A stretch of DNA of 64,000 nucleotides from Tamarix chinensis (taxonomy: Eukaryota; Streptophyta; Magnoliopsida; Caryophyllales; Tamaricaceae), in NCBI GenBank assembly GCA_030549775.1, contig CM060171.1:146774859-146838858 (forward strand). The letters are read 5' to 3'. A model generated the notes under the pieces. It was not told the DNA's origin and searched no databases. It saw nothing but the letters and a program-made list of their open reading frames with translations. Below are positions 39,252 through 52,184 of this stretch, piece by piece. Position 1 is the stretch's first letter; each line of letters opens with the position of its first letter. The translations under genes were made by a program, and so were the position numbers.

Positions 39252-42200
39252 TTGAGAGAGAGAGAGAGAGAGAAAGGAGAAAAATATACAGAAATCCGAC
39301 AGAGATCCAAAAAGGAGTAGAATCCCTAACAAAAGAGATATAGAGAAAGATATCAAAATAATGGAGAAGAATATCCCTATATGGAAAACAAAAATAACAC
39401 CGACAAAATGTACCGGATAATCATATTCTAACCCTTAAACCCTCATGAAAACTATACAAAATGAAGGACTTCTTCACCGACATCGATATCCACTAAAAGT
39501 CTGAAAAAGAAAGCAATAAGAATAGAATTAGTACAACGAGTGTACTAAGTAAATTAATTATAGTAAAAGCGGATAACATGGAATCATGTAAGACATACAA
39601 AATATGTTAAAGTGAAAGAATACAATAAAACATGCTAATACATAAAATATGAAATACTTAATGAAAATATACTAATGATCATTATTTATAACTATTAATT
39701 GTTATTCATCACAAACACTTACATCGCACAAACACTTAGAACATGAATTTGAACACTGAAATCATTTAATCCACACACATGCAAGGTCCACTAATTATTT
39801 TGATCCATATTAGGTTATCATATAATCCATCAAGTCACATTTTATCTAAGAGGGAGCAATACTAAAGTTAACGCACTAATGACTAAGACATCAATCCAAA
39901 GCAATATGGCTAAGGAAGTATCTCAAAATCATTGAGGAACACTCTATCATTAAGTATCGATACCTCCTATAGGACTCATAGGTTACTTATAGAGTAGAAA
40001 GAGGCCTCTCCACAAACTAGTAGTGTAACACAACCACACGTATAAACATGGACTGCATCCACTACAAACCCTACTTCAAAAATCATCCTAAGGCTACTCG
40101 CTTAAATCTCAAGCTCGGTCTTACAGTTGAATTTCTTAAAAAATTCAGATATATTAATGATTACCACCCCAAAATAATCTTACAAACCAATTTTAGAAAA
40201 AAATTATGATTCATCAAAAACTATTCATATACCAAATATTCTATAAAACTATGCCAAGAAGCTTAAATTTTAAAACCAATAAATTTTACTATTATTAGAA
40301 TTTACTATTCATGTCAATTCACTATTCTCATCAATTTAATATTCCAAGAGTCACATCAATATTCAAGGTCAATCATTGATTCTGAAATATCAAATTAATT
40401 CCTTTAGGTACAAAAATGACTCAAATGTCCTTAATATAATAATTATGAATAAAATAGTCAAATAATTCCTAAAATTATAAAATTAACTACTAAGAAAATT
40501 TAATAAATAATTAGAATTTAAGAACACCAAATTTTAAATAAAAATAATACTTTCAAGTAAAAAGACCAAAATACCCCTAATCCCTAAAAGCACCAGAAAT
40601 GGCAATACTTTTATTATATATGGATCTAACTCCTCTAACTTTGCACACTATTCATTAAAAATATTATGAACATATTAAATCATAAATAACAAATAATCTC
40701 GTATCCTAGGGTTTAAATGACCAATATACCCTTTATCCATGCTTAAAACTTAATTTAATCATAACTTTATTAATACTAAACCAAATCAAGACTTTAAATG
40801 TATGAAATTGCATCTAAACAGCCTAACTAATACACTGGAATCATAAAAAATTAATAAAAACCACCAAAACACATAATCGTGCTTAAAGGCTAAATTGCCC
40901 AAAATATGGCCAAAATGTCATTAACAACAACCTCACAGATATTTAAGCATTCTAACACATAAAAACTTATATACTCTCAGTATAATTTAGTTTAACAATT
41001 CCTTACCTCCAAGATTGAGAAAAAATTATCCCAAAATCATAAATAAATAAAAACTTGAAACTTACACAAAATTCACCAAAAACCATTTAAAAAGCCTTCA
41101 AAAATAAAAATAAATAAATAAATAAAAGCAATAATCAAGGATAAAGTGTCTTACCTTATTTGGAAATGATTTTTGAAATTAAGGAATAACTTAGGAATAT
41201 TTTCCCTCAATCTCTTTATTTTTAACACTTAATTGTTTAGGAAAAATAGTAAAGAAGTAAAAATCAAAACAAATGCTAAATAATGGAAGAATTACTTGAG
41301 GCTTAAGGAGTCTTTTTGATAAATATCCTTTGTAAAATTCAAGAATAAAGAAATAAAAGTTTGAGGTATTGCAACTAACTTCAACTCTTTCATGGAAATA
41401 AGTTTCCATACTTTTGATAAATATTCTTTGGGAACCTTCACTCCCTGCAAGCACTCACAGAAAGATATCTTCTCTTTTTTGGAAATAGTATAATATGTAG
41501 GAGGTAAAAAAAGTTATATTTACACCTTATGTGGATTTAATTATGTTATTTTACATATGTTGACCAAATCCAACCAAGCATTGATACCATTCAGTGTCTT
41601 TTTAGGCACATTCAGAAGCATGCCGATTAGGCAATCAGATATATATTCTTTTTTATATGCATCACATAAAGATAATTTCATATGTGTAAGTTCTTCAAAT
41701 AAGGATAAAGAAGATTGAACTCTTCTTCCTCCCACTTGAAGGGATTTCTTTCTTTCTTTTTCTTTTTTTTTTTTGCAAGACACATTCAAGTTTCTTACTT
41801 TGTTAGATTCTTGAAATCCCATGAAAGAATTTGGAGATATTGCTTCTTTAACTTTTCAATTAAATTTTTTTCTTTACTTACTATAATGATGATTCGCAAG
41901 CAAAAATCTAAGATTTTCAAGATGAGCAATCTTCTTACTCTTTGGTAGCTTGAAAAAGTTTGTATTATCCTCAAAAATAGGATATTTATAGTATTCATGC
42001 ACACTATAACAATGAAGATTTCCATAAACAAGAAAATTATTTATGATATAAAAATAACATTACTTTCAAGTTAAAGGACTCTTGGCTCCATGCATCAACT
42101 ACTTCAACTCTATGATCTCACATGCACTTTATATCCTTAATAAGTGGAGCTAAATAAAAATCAATATCATTACCTCACTGATTAGGACCATATATAAGTA

Positions 42201-43197
42201 AGGATAGCATCATCCATTTCCTCTTCATGCATAATGATGGGGAAATATTGTAGATTACTAGAGTAATGGGCCATAAACCATAGTTGGTGTTTTCATTAAA
42301 AGGGTTTGTTTCATTTGAACAGAGTGCAACCTAAAGGTTTATAGCTTCACTACCAATATTAGGGTATATAAATTTAATCATCTTCCATTGAGGAGAACCT
42401 GCCGAATTTTTAAGCTTGTCATAAAAAATCCTTTCTTTCACATGCCATGTAAGGTTTTCTAAATTTTCCTTATTACCAAACATGCATAATAATTGTGGTA
42501 TAATTGGAAAGTACCACAACACCTTATTAGGAACCTTAGCCCTCTTGTATTATGACATTCAACTATTTAACAATGTAAATTTATTACGATACAAAATGCA
42601 AATATTAGGACAAGCATAAATATTTTCATAATTCCAACCCATAGAGCACATAATGTTCTTAGATTAATAAGTACAGGGATAAATTATCCTCTAGAAACAT
42701 CTCTTTCAAGGGCTCAAGAATAGAAGTGAAGATTTTATCACTCCATCCATTACCTACCTTCTTATTGTACATTCATTACACAAAGGATAGTTTTATAATG
42801 TTAGTACACCATTATACAAAGGAGTCTCTAAATCATTAACCAAATTTTAAAACATTTTTGGATGGTCTATAAAATGCTATTCAACTTTTTTGGTCATGTC
42901 CTCCATGTAAGCAAAATCATCTACAATTTTAACATCATTATGGTCAACCACATTAGATTCAATAAGAAGTTGTTATCCATGTCATATCTACCTAGTATAA
43001 CTCTTATCAATTCCACTGATAATAAGATGATCTCTTATCTCATTTACCCCTCTTCCTATTGTGTTTCCACAATCTATACATAGGAAAGATATCCGCAAAG
43101 AATCTTTTGAATTTTCAACAACTATCTTAAGAAAGTCTTGAACACTGTCTATATATTCTCTAGACTGCCTACTTGCATATATCCATCTATGATCCAT
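37800..43197 (-). pseudogene. TNP2-like CACTA transposase, interrupted by a solo LTR
   Basis: The minus-strand order follows the family. The N-terminal Transpos_assoc part starts MDHRWIYASRQSREYID (43197), with RDHLIISGIDKSYTR at 42988; then YENIYACPNICILYRNKF (near 42600); then VLWYFPIIPQL and NLTWHVKERI (42522-42430); IINNFLVYGNLHCYSVHEYY (near 42020) for the core; LIGMLLNVPKKT..WLDLVNI (41620-41550); PPTYYTISKK (near 41490) and VKVPKEYLSKVWKL (near 41420). The frame then stops at the LTR insertion (41373 to 39046) and continues with MGMKSHDHHILIHSLLPIAI (39040-38980) and weaker DUF4216-like sequence to about 37800. Stops and shifts abound. Confidence 0.8.
39046..41373 (+). mobile_element. 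Solo LTR, about 2.3 kb, inside the TNP2 pseudogene
   Basis: It begins TGTAACACCCC and ends GGTATTGCA, the TG...CA ends of LTRs. The flanks are ATTAA (39041-39045) and ACTAA (41374-41378), a 5 bp target duplication with one change. The TNP2 similarity stops at one edge and resumes at the other in the correct order, which independently fixes both borders. It encodes nothing. Inside are the GTGTTACCACCACG word shared with the 59991 copy, a TA/AG microsatellite (39225-39275) and words shared with the inverted 6030-8984 copy. The class (Ty3 or Ty1) is unknown. Confidence 0.8.
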
Positions 43198-44930
43198 AAT
43201 GAAAAATATTTAATTTTAGTCCATAAATTAAAAGCAAAAATAGAGAAGCCAACAATAATAAGAAAAACCACCAACATACCCAATATACATAAACACCACA
43301 ACAACATTTACACTAGTAACAATACCACAATTTCTAAAAACTAATATATATTTCGTTTATATACTATGTCTTTTGAAATGTATTATTTGATAATATATCT
43401 TCACAATACATATCAAATCAAAAAATAACAATATATAGTGTAAAAATATACACCAGAACATCATATATATTATAAATACACATGAAGGAGATTGAACATG
43501 CAACACACAAGCAAAATTCATAATATATATATATATATACAAAAAACTTAAATTTCAAGGAAAATAAGAAAAAAAGGAATAAAAAAATATTATGATAAGA
43601 GAGAGAAAAAGGTGTTTCCGAAGAACTAAAGATGAGGAAAAATGAGCAAGAACTTAGGCAAAAAGAAGAGAGAAGTCCAATAGCGGTTATAGAGATTTGT
43701 CACTTCGAACGGTGTTGTTTGGATATCAAAAAGTAAGGTAACCACTTGCAAGAGATTCTTAGTTAAAGAATGTTGAAATGAAAAAAATGGGGAAAGGGTA
43801 TATGCAACATTTATATGGTAAAACCATTGTATATACCCAAATAGTGCATAAGAGTATATATGGCAGTTATAAGGTAAAATTGTCGTGTATACCCTTAATG
43901 AGAAAGGTAAATATTGGGTGAGGGTATACATAATGGTTTTACCTTATAACCATCGTGTACCCTCTTCTACATTCTTAGGATATACAGGGTGGTTATAAGA
44001 TCAAATCGTTGTGCATACCATTACCCGATATTTACCTTTCTCGTTAATGGTATACCCAACGGTTTTACCTTATAAGCACAATATACTTCCTACTAAAAAT
44101 ACCAAAATGTGTCCTCCATGTTTTTTCTTACTAGTCAATGAAATATATGGTGGATTGGTTTAAAACCACCTTATACATACTACCATTTAATATAATTCGT
44201 GTACCAATGATACAATATTGTTATCCTTAAGAAAAACACACAAATGATGAAGAAAGTAGATGATAGTGAAGGCAACGATGAGATGATAATATTCTCTATC
44301 ATTTAAAAGTTTAAGACCCAAAAAAATTACGTTTACTTTTAAAAAATTTATGAATCAAGATAATAATAATAAATTTTAGGTATACACATACAAAGGTTAA
44401 GTTACTATAAGAACCATGTGTACACCATAAAATAATTCTCGTTTACTTTATGAAGTTAATGACCATAAAAAATATTAATTTTAAATTAAATATAATTTAA
44501 TAAATAATATTATAAATCTTAAAATATTTATTTCACCATTCATATTGGCATTAAATTATTAGTCAACATTTTACTCCAGCAAGTGACTTCATAGTTGTAA
44601 TGGTATATCAATCATTTTTTTTTATTTCAGTTCATTTTCAAGGCATGTTGTAAAATAATATAGGGTCATGAATCAAATAATTAAGAAATAAATATATGTA
44701 GAATAAGAGAATAAATTGATTTGGAGATAAATTAATAAAATTATAGTCATCATGTAAAATTGTAGGATATTTACCGAGGATCAAAAGATTCTATTATAGG
44801 ATAATAAAATTCTATAGCTATTTAATTATTTTAAAATTATACTTTGCTATGATCATGGATTGTTTTGTGATTTTTTGATCTTAAGATTATAGAATCGTAA
44901 GATCAAATTAGGGTTTTAATAAATATGGTT

Positions 44931-45707
44931 ATACTATCTTCGATTTATAATAAGTGTCATTTAGAAAAGTTTTTTTTTCTCAAAAGTGTCATGTTAGTTT
45001 TTTAGTGGAAAAAATGACCTACTATGGTTTTCTTAAGTTTCCACAAAAATTAAATTATTTTACCCTTAGCTTCATTTAATGATTTAAATTTAGCAATAAT
45101 GACATATTTAACAATTTAACTTTCTTAATAAAGATGAAATAATCTCAAATAATATTTTTTGTTTCATAATATATGTAATAATAGCTTTTAAATTCTATTT
45201 TAAATATTAAATCACATTATAAAAACTCATAGAATTTAAGTGTTACATTTTCCATTATATCCTTCTATTCTCTCTTTTGTTAACTATATATAATTTTGTG
45301 GTTTTAAATTATATGTATGAAACGATATAATGTGATTTTAGGTATATTATTACCTCAATTTTATCATTTTTTTTAAATGAATAAGCTAAGATAAAATTTG
45401 ATTTATATTGTGAAATAACGTTGGAACTTGGTTTGAATCAAAGGAAATATAAAGAAGTTGTCAAAATTTTAATAGTAAAGTTAACATTTTTATTTCATTT
45501 GTACTATCTCTATTTTAAAAAAAAGTTATATTAATAATTTAGCCACTTTTAAAGAGCTACTAAAAATCATTTAAATATTGTATTTATATCCTTTATTAGA
45601 TATTAGTAAAGTAATCAATGTATATATAATGTGAAAAAATAAGATAAAAAGAGAAAGCTAACTATTATTTTTCTATCATAAAAAAATTCTAATTTTCTAT
45701 ATTATTT

Positions 45708-45749
<42 letters not shown>

Positions 45750-45792
45750 CTTAAAATGACAAAAGAGTTTGATATGACATTTTATTTTGGTA
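44931..45792. other. AT-rich sequence with Stowaway-like ends
   Basis: Near 44935 the sequence ATCTTCGATTTATAATAAG, then TGTCATTT, resembles the ends of plant Tc1/mariner MITEs (CTCC.TCCGT...AATAAGTGTC). A similar word occurs near 45505, but I see no clean inverted partner or TA duplication. A TA microsatellite spans about 45711-45747. Confidence 0.3.
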
Positions 45793-47637
45793 AAAATATG
45801 CCATATGCCCCTGCTCTAATTTTGTTTTAGTCATATACACATGTGTTTGTTATTTTAGTGCATACGATGCTTTTCCATCTATTTTATCCCAAATGACATG
45901 GAATATTTTATTAAATTATAATTATATCCTTAAACTTATATCTTATATTTTCACATAAAAAAATGCCATATCTTCTTCTAATCTTCCTTCTTAGAATGTA
46001 AAATCAACACATTAGTTCATTCCCACAATTTGGAGAAACAAATCCTTGAACACAAAATCCATACATCTTCTTTATTTCTTTATCGTTTCTTTTCTGAATA
46101 TCGTGCACCTCGATAGGTAACTAAGATTAGAGCATAGAGCAACATGCCACCAAGCTGACCTATTACCACCTCCTCTCTTCTCCTCTCTATGCACCACCAC
46201 AAGAGCCCAACACCACCATCACATTCACAAGGATGTAAACAAGGTAGATTTTACTCAAAATATGACAAGCTTTATCTGATGGATAATTAAATGAATACAA
46301 TTACAGATTTGGAGGAGGAATGAAAATACTTGGTGGATTCGGGTGTTGATAAGGGTGACAAGTATCCATATCCGTACCCATACCTATACCTATAGCCATA
46401 TCTATATCTATATCTATAACTACTTACCCGATGTATAATTACCCATTTACCCTTGATTTTAAAATAAATATAATATAATATTAAGTATCATTTAGATTAG
46501 CCCTAAATGAGTTTACCCATTGGATAATGGGTTTGTCTATTGAATAATATTTGTTAACGGGTAAACGGGTTATCCATCAGATAATGGACATTCGATAGAT
46601 ATGTATATGGATATGTTAATGGATACTCATTTGGGTACGGTTATGAATTAAGATACAAGTTTTTTATATCACATAAGAATATGGGTGTAGGCGTACGTAT
46701 ATTGAACCCGTCCTATTTACATCTGTAGCTATTTGTCTCCTCTCTATTCCTCCATTCTCAAATGAGCAACTACAGTGGTACAGTAAGGGAGTGAATACCC
46801 TACATGTCAAATGTTTATCTCCTCCTCTTCATTTCCTTTGACCTTCTTTCCTCCTCCACCTTGCACACTAGCAAACCACTGCAACCTCCATACCAAATCT
46901 ATAGAAACTATAATGAATATCTTAGGCAATTAGCAGCTATAAGAGCATTGTACCCCAAATCTAAAGTTATAAATAGACAATCAAACATCATAGACCTAAA
47001 TTTTTATATATGGGACAAATCAATCTAGGGCGAGAGCATCAACTAGGCCCAATACTTGAAGTGATGCTACTGGTTGTTCATTAAAGACATGATGGGTTAT
47101 TAGTGTTATGGTGCTCATGTTGCTTTGTTGGTGGTTACCATGGAGTTGTAATGGAAGGAGGCGCACTTGGGATCAATATGCCTGATGTAGTGTAGGAGGA
47201 AGAATAAAAGAAGAGGAGTTGTTATTGATTAGTCGTAGATATCGTTTGGATTAAATAAGAGGAAGGACAAAAGGAGGTGATGTTGGATAGTGGAGGTGGT
47301 TGCTAATGGTGGTTTAGAATGGAGGACAAGGGGAGAAGATTGAAGAGGAGTATATATTTTTCATTTTTAATTTTTTTTCTTTCTTTCAAATATAAGAGAG
47401 GTTTAATGAATCAAAAGTTTAAAGGTTGAATATGGATGAGAGGGTGAAGATTAAAGAAGGTTGAATATGGGGTAATTTTTGTCAATTTAAGACTAAATGT
47501 TACTTAAAAATTTTGAGTATGGATAATAGAGTTAATGGAAGGGATTCTAGTGCTAATGGAAGGTTGTGTGGTACTAAGAGTAAAATATAGGGGTATATGA
47601 TTGCGACAAAATTAGAGTAGGGCATATGATGTGTTAT
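45793..47637. mobile_element. Element with long imperfect terminal inverted repeats
   Basis: The left end at 45802 (CATATGCCCCTGCTCTAATT, then TTG, then TCATATAC) is repeated in inverse at 47628 reading down (CATATGCCCTACTCTAATTT, then TG, then TCATATACCCC). The match goes on more loosely for about 90 bases (TTCCAT, TATTATCC/TTTTATCC). Long inverted ends recall Mutator-like elements, but no transposase is visible and the target duplication is unclear. The interior has CT-rich and GA-rich parts and an inserted TACCCATA-type tract (46350-46727). Confidence 0.55.
46350..46727. mobile_element. hAT-MITE-like tract rich in TACCCATA / GGGTA words
   Basis: It starts TAAGGGTGACAAGTATCC and ends CCTATTTACATCTGTA. 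Plant elements of this build often start TAGGGGTGRCAA, and the two ends agree at 7 of 12 positions when inverted. The interior alternates CCCATACC and CTATATC words, then GGGTTATCC and GGATAATGG words. No target duplication was found. Confidence 0.35.
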
Positions 47638-47639
47638 TT

Positions 47640-48780
47640 TTTTAAATACAAGGATATAATTATTAGTAGTTATTATTAATATTAAAAATGGTATTAATAA
47701 TATTATTATAGTAATTAATAATATAATTATTTAAATTACTCATAATAACAATATAACAATTATAATTAAAATTAGTAATATAAATACTTATAAAATCATA
47801 ATAATTATTTATTATAAATATTTATAGTTAATTTAATTATCATTATTATTAATATTAATATTATTATTATTATAGTTATTATGATAAATATTATAATTAT
47901 AATTGTTAATCAAATTATAATAATAATAATTATTAATATAATTATCATAACTATGATTATTAACAATATAATTATTGTAACAATTTTGATAACATCAACC
48001 CTTGGAGCTATTGATAAGGAATTAATTGTATTCCCAAAGTAGTACTTTAGGATTGTATATCAAATAAAAAAATGGGTGTGTATTATTAAATGATACTCCA
48101 TCTATATTAGAAAAGAAAAAGAAAAAGAAAAAAGAAGTCATCCTAACAATTCAAACACTTAAAAAAATAATCTTATAATTACACTTACACACTTCATTGA
48201 AAAATAATAAATCATTTAATGCGTATATAATTAAAAAAAAGTGAAAGTAAAAATAGAAAGTGGTCTTTGATTTTTCCAAAATAAATGTCTTTTTTATAAA
48301 ATAAAATTAATAATATAATAACTTTCTTTTTTATATGGAGGAGTTTACAATTATTTCTAAGTTTAGTTTCATAACGATAGAGCTTAGAGTTATTATTAGC
48401 ATTTTCCTTATTCCAATTATAATTATAACATAGTGTTATATATATATTATAGTTATTATAATTATATTCATTAATTACTACGTATATAATAATTATCATT
48501 ATTATGATTAATATAATAATGATAATAACTGTTAAGATAATTCTATTTATTATAACTATTGATTTATTCACAATAATAATAAGTTATTATTATTATGATT
48601 GTCAATATAATTATTTTAATTATTATTATTATTTTCATATTTAACATAATGATTTAAATAACAAATATAATTAATTATTACTAATGGTAATATTAATAAT
48701 TAAAAAAAATTATAATAATTTAAATACAATAATTACTTTTTAATGTATTTAATAATTAATATATTCACTTTTATATTTGA
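47640..48780. repeat. Extremely AT-rich low-complexity tract
   Basis: Long runs of TAATTATTA, AATATAATTAT and similar words with little else; open frames here, such as 48571-48212 on the minus strand, are composition artefacts. A word like ACTCCATCTATATTAG at about 48092 may be the end of an old mariner-type MITE. Confidence 0.7.
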
Positions 48781-49807
48781 ACCCTGTGCTTTAATATTTT
48801 TGCTTTCGCATAATCACTCTACTAAAACATAAATTTCTAGTGCTTAAAATAGGCATATGTCAACAAGAGTACCATGGATAATACTGGTATAAGTATAGCA
48901 TTTGAATCTTTTTATGTAGCAATTGCTAGAAACAAAAATCCTATTTATGCACCAATGGTATACTATAGGTTGATTTAACATATATGGTTATTTGATTATA
49001 CCTCTTTTCAGGTTTCTTTATTCGACCATAAATATTATTAAAATTAAAATGGTATTTTTACAAAGAAAGCGGAGTTTACAAGGCTCCAACCTTAGTGATA
49101 TAAAGGAGCCAAATATATTGACCTCAAAAGCTAAACAATAGTTCTATGTTACTAATCTAGTCGATAAATGATATTTCATAGTTTTTTCACCAAAGAAATG
49201 GGATGATAACATGGAAAGCGAGAACATGTTGAGTACGAACCTAACTTCCTTGTCCAATATTGATGAAGATACTAATGACTTTTATATATGGGATGATCAT
49301 GAAGAAGGTTTTTAAGTGCTTGACTCTAACTTTATGCATAAGGAAGGTAAACGTCACAATGTAAAGCGATGTTTGAGAATGTAATGTATCTCATTGTTGT
49401 GAATTTTGAGAAACATGCCTTCATTATTGAAATTGTATATTAAATATGTGATTAACATATATTTGTGATCAATGCCTTGTTAAAATATATGGCTAATTAT
49501 TACTTTGATGGTTTAATACAGTATGACATTTGATGTCATGAGAAAAGATCAAACCCATAATTCTACGAGAAAATCTTGTTATCTAGCTTGGTATCTTCAT
49601 TTCACGATAGTTGAGCTCTTGTTAAACCTATAAAAAATGAAGAGACTAAGCCGATAATAATGACATTATTGGTTATCATTGTGTTATAAACTCTATGTCT
49701 ATTTTCTATCTTGTTTGAAAATTCTGTTATTTGCTTATTTTTATTATTGATATTAGTAGTTGACGTAATTAATTTTAATATAAACTTGATGTTGTGAGTG
49801 ACCGGTT

Positions 49808-49856
<49 letters not shown>

Positions 49857-51320
49857 CTATATATTAAATGTTTCATTTGTGTTTATTGAAAGTATATATT
49901 CACCCTCATCAATTTTATTTTTTAAGAATATTAAAGGTGAAGGTAAAATATTAAATAAAGTTTATATTGAGTTGAAAAGAATTAATCCGCCTATTTTTCC
50001 AATCTTATTATCTTCTTCATTTACTAAAAAAATGAAAGGGTCATTTCTATTTTTTTAACATTCATTGACAATATTCATCCAAATTATATTAATTGTATTT
50101 AAAATTTATTTTAAAATATTTGCTTAGATTTATATTTATTTTATTTATCTAATTAAACTTTTTAAAAGTATTTCCATCTTAATTCACGGCGCTCTACTTC
50201 TTAACCGACAGCAATTTCAATGTTTACCCAAGGACTAAGGAGTGCAAAACGTTAATGATGACGGCAATAATTGTTCAATGGCCACCGACATGCAGGAAGT
50301 AGTGTTGTGCAACGTGGCACAATCTCCATCATGCTGCAATTAACTAAAGGTAGAGCCTAGACAGTGAGCGTTGCACTTCATTCACATTCCATTCCTTTGT
50401 TTTAATTCTCTCTATCCCTGTCTATCGCTAACTCGGTCTACGTTGCTCAGGCCAGTAGTGTACCCACCACCACCATTCCTCATATGATATATGCGGCAGT
50501 CAACCTACCTAAGCTTTATGTGGGCTCACTCTCTTCTTCCTCTAATATCTACGAGTACAACAAACCTATTCACACGCCTACGCCTTGGTCCGAAATAAAA
50601 GAGATCGATGGGGGCATTGAAGGATTTGTCAACAATATAAGTATTTATATACATATATATTGGTTTAGATTAATCATATAATGATTAAGATAATCAAAAA
50701 GCAATTAATGCGTCAAATTATATTCCTTACCGGAAGATGAGTGAATAGCATGAGAGATATGCCAATTTGTTTGCTGATAATTAATCACACTTATATTTAA
50801 TGTTGTCATGCATAAGTAATTGCACACTAATACTTTTGCTTCATTGGCATAGGTAAATCAAAACTATTGTTTTGATTATAGTGACTTTTCAGGATTGCCA
50901 GCCATTATTGGAATTAAACATTATGGTGTTCAATTTAATAAACAACTATTTTATACCGATGAGTATTTGGATGATTGACTTATAATGTGGTATGTTGTTT
51001 GAATTAAATTATACAGATTTTATAATTGAGAAATTAAAAAGTTATGATGGTTGATCATCACCGACCACAATTTAAAACTACTACTTATTTTTATACGTAC
51101 CTGTTGGCTTCTTATATATAGTTTGAGAATTGTAGGATAAAAAATAACTTTTCAATATTATGTTATTTAAGCCTATAAATATAATTATTTAAGGAAAACT
51201 CGTCGGTGCTTTAATGTATCCTAGGGTGAATTGTTGCGGAAATTATCACCTTTAAGACAGTGTTATACACGTCTCAAAGCAAATATAAATCCATCCTACT
51301 TTTTTTTTAAATTCCTCTTA
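48781..51320. other. Unassigned intergenic sequence
   Basis: AT-rich debris with short codon-like stretches (for example DEDTNDFYIWDDHEEG on the + strand near 49260-49315) that I cannot assign. A CT then AT microsatellite occupies about 49810-49862. Confidence 0.4.
50180..50680 (+). other. Less AT-rich island with a short open frame
   Basis: This 500 bp differs from its AT-rich surroundings. A 65-codon frame at 50484-50681 reads VNLPKLYVGSLSSSSN, then NKPIHTPTPWSEIKEIDGG. The frame may be an exon fragment captured by a transposon or a remnant of a lost gene. I do not recognise the protein, and no second exon is evident. Confidence 0.25.
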
Positions 51321-51339
51321 ACAATTTAAAGGTGATAAT

Positions 51340-51687
51340 ATGGAGACAGATTCTACTTTGGCGTTCAAAATGACAAACCGGGATTTATATTCGTATTTGA
51401 AGTTACAAAACGAGATATGGGATGCCCTCGAAGCCAAATATAAAAATGAGATAAAAAAAAAAGGTACGGATACACTTTTGGCTTTGAAATATTTTGAGTT
51501 TCAAAAGTCTCATGGTCTACCTATTATGGATCAAGTACAAGAACTTCACATTCAAGTATCCAAACATAGTGAACTTGAAGTTAAAATTCCCGATTCACTT
51601 CAAGTAGGAGCAATCTTATCTAAGTTTCCCCCTAGTTGGAAAGATGAAACCTTAGCCTTCAAGTCGTGCGACTCAACTTCTTCTTAG
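51340..51687 (+). pseudogene. Ty1-copia gag fragment 1
   Basis: A 115-codon open stretch with NEIWDALEAKY, then LALKYFEFQKSHGLPIMDQV, then LQVGAILSKFPPSWKD, then a stop. This is the order of the plant copia gag (UBN2-type) domain: LWDALE.KY, a DF.M...K.V..Q, and LPPSW. The C-terminal half with the CCHC zinc knuckle is absent. It is just left of the TRIM element. Confidence 0.8.
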
Positions 51688-51744
51688 AATTCTCTATTGA
51701 TTAGAGAATTGTAAATCTATGTAATTGATTGATTGATTTGTTTA

Positions 51745-52037
51745 TGTAATACCCCAATTTGAGCGGAGTGTTATAAGGATTGAATCGACTACTTATATAA
51801 ACATGGTATACCATCCTTTTGGTGATTCCGTCCTAAGAACTCCACAGTTAAGCGTACTCGCCGTGGAGCAATTTTAGGATGTGTGACCTTCTGGGAAGTT
51901 CTAAAAATTTCTCGGAAAGTGCGTGAGTGAGGACAAAGCGCACTGAAAGGACTCGTGTTGATCTGTGAGGCCAGCCGATCAATCCGAAAGCACTTCAAGG
52001 CAACCCCCGCGTGGTCGTGTCGACTCGGGGTGTTACA
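51745..52037 (+). repeat. Left LTR of the TRIM
   Basis: 293 bp. It differs from the right LTR by A/G, T/G, C/T, G/A and G/A substitutions and no indels. Confidence 0.95.
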
Positions 52038-52184
52038 AATGGTATCAGAGCGAAACCGCGATCGTGAGCTGAACTTGGATGAGCCATTCAGTCACCTAGC
52101 GGGATGATTCTTGGGATGAATTGTATTGAGATAGTCATTGGCTGAGGCACAACGAGGACGTTGCGTTCTTTAAGTGGGGGTGAA

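Larger units (their letters stand above)
33877..44209 (-). mobile_element. CACTA (En/Spm) transposon 1, decayed, about 10.3 kb
   Basis: The left end begins CACTATAGAAAAACACATAG, followed at once by subterminal words such as GGTGGTTATAA and GGTATACGTGG. Matching words in both orientations (AAAACCACC, GTATACCC, CGGTTTTACC) fill 43790-44170. The right end is placed at GTACCAATG (44209) because the related fragment at 53690-54624 ends GTACTAGTG there. The coding remnants are on the minus strand: TNP2 (43197 to about 37800, interrupted) and a piece with DWKSWMAKNYMYI (37283-37068). No matching 3 bp target duplication is visible. Confidence 0.65.
33518..44930. mobile_element. Dispersed repeat split by CACTA transposon 1
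   Basis: The left part starts near 33518 (GGTTGTTAGAATTGCAATTC, then GATCAGATCGTAGAATTG) and the right part ends near 44930 with GATTATAGAATCGTAAGATC and AGGGTTTTAATAA. Read as inverted repeats the two ends agree at roughly two thirds of positions over about 30 bases. This suggests an element of about 1.1 kb into which the CACTA element jumped. The ends are old and the limits approximate. Confidence 0.3.

Noticed and set aside
48212..48571. 119-codon minus-strand frame rich in Ile, Asn and Tyr
   Set aside because: Located in an extremely AT-rich tract; composition artefact.
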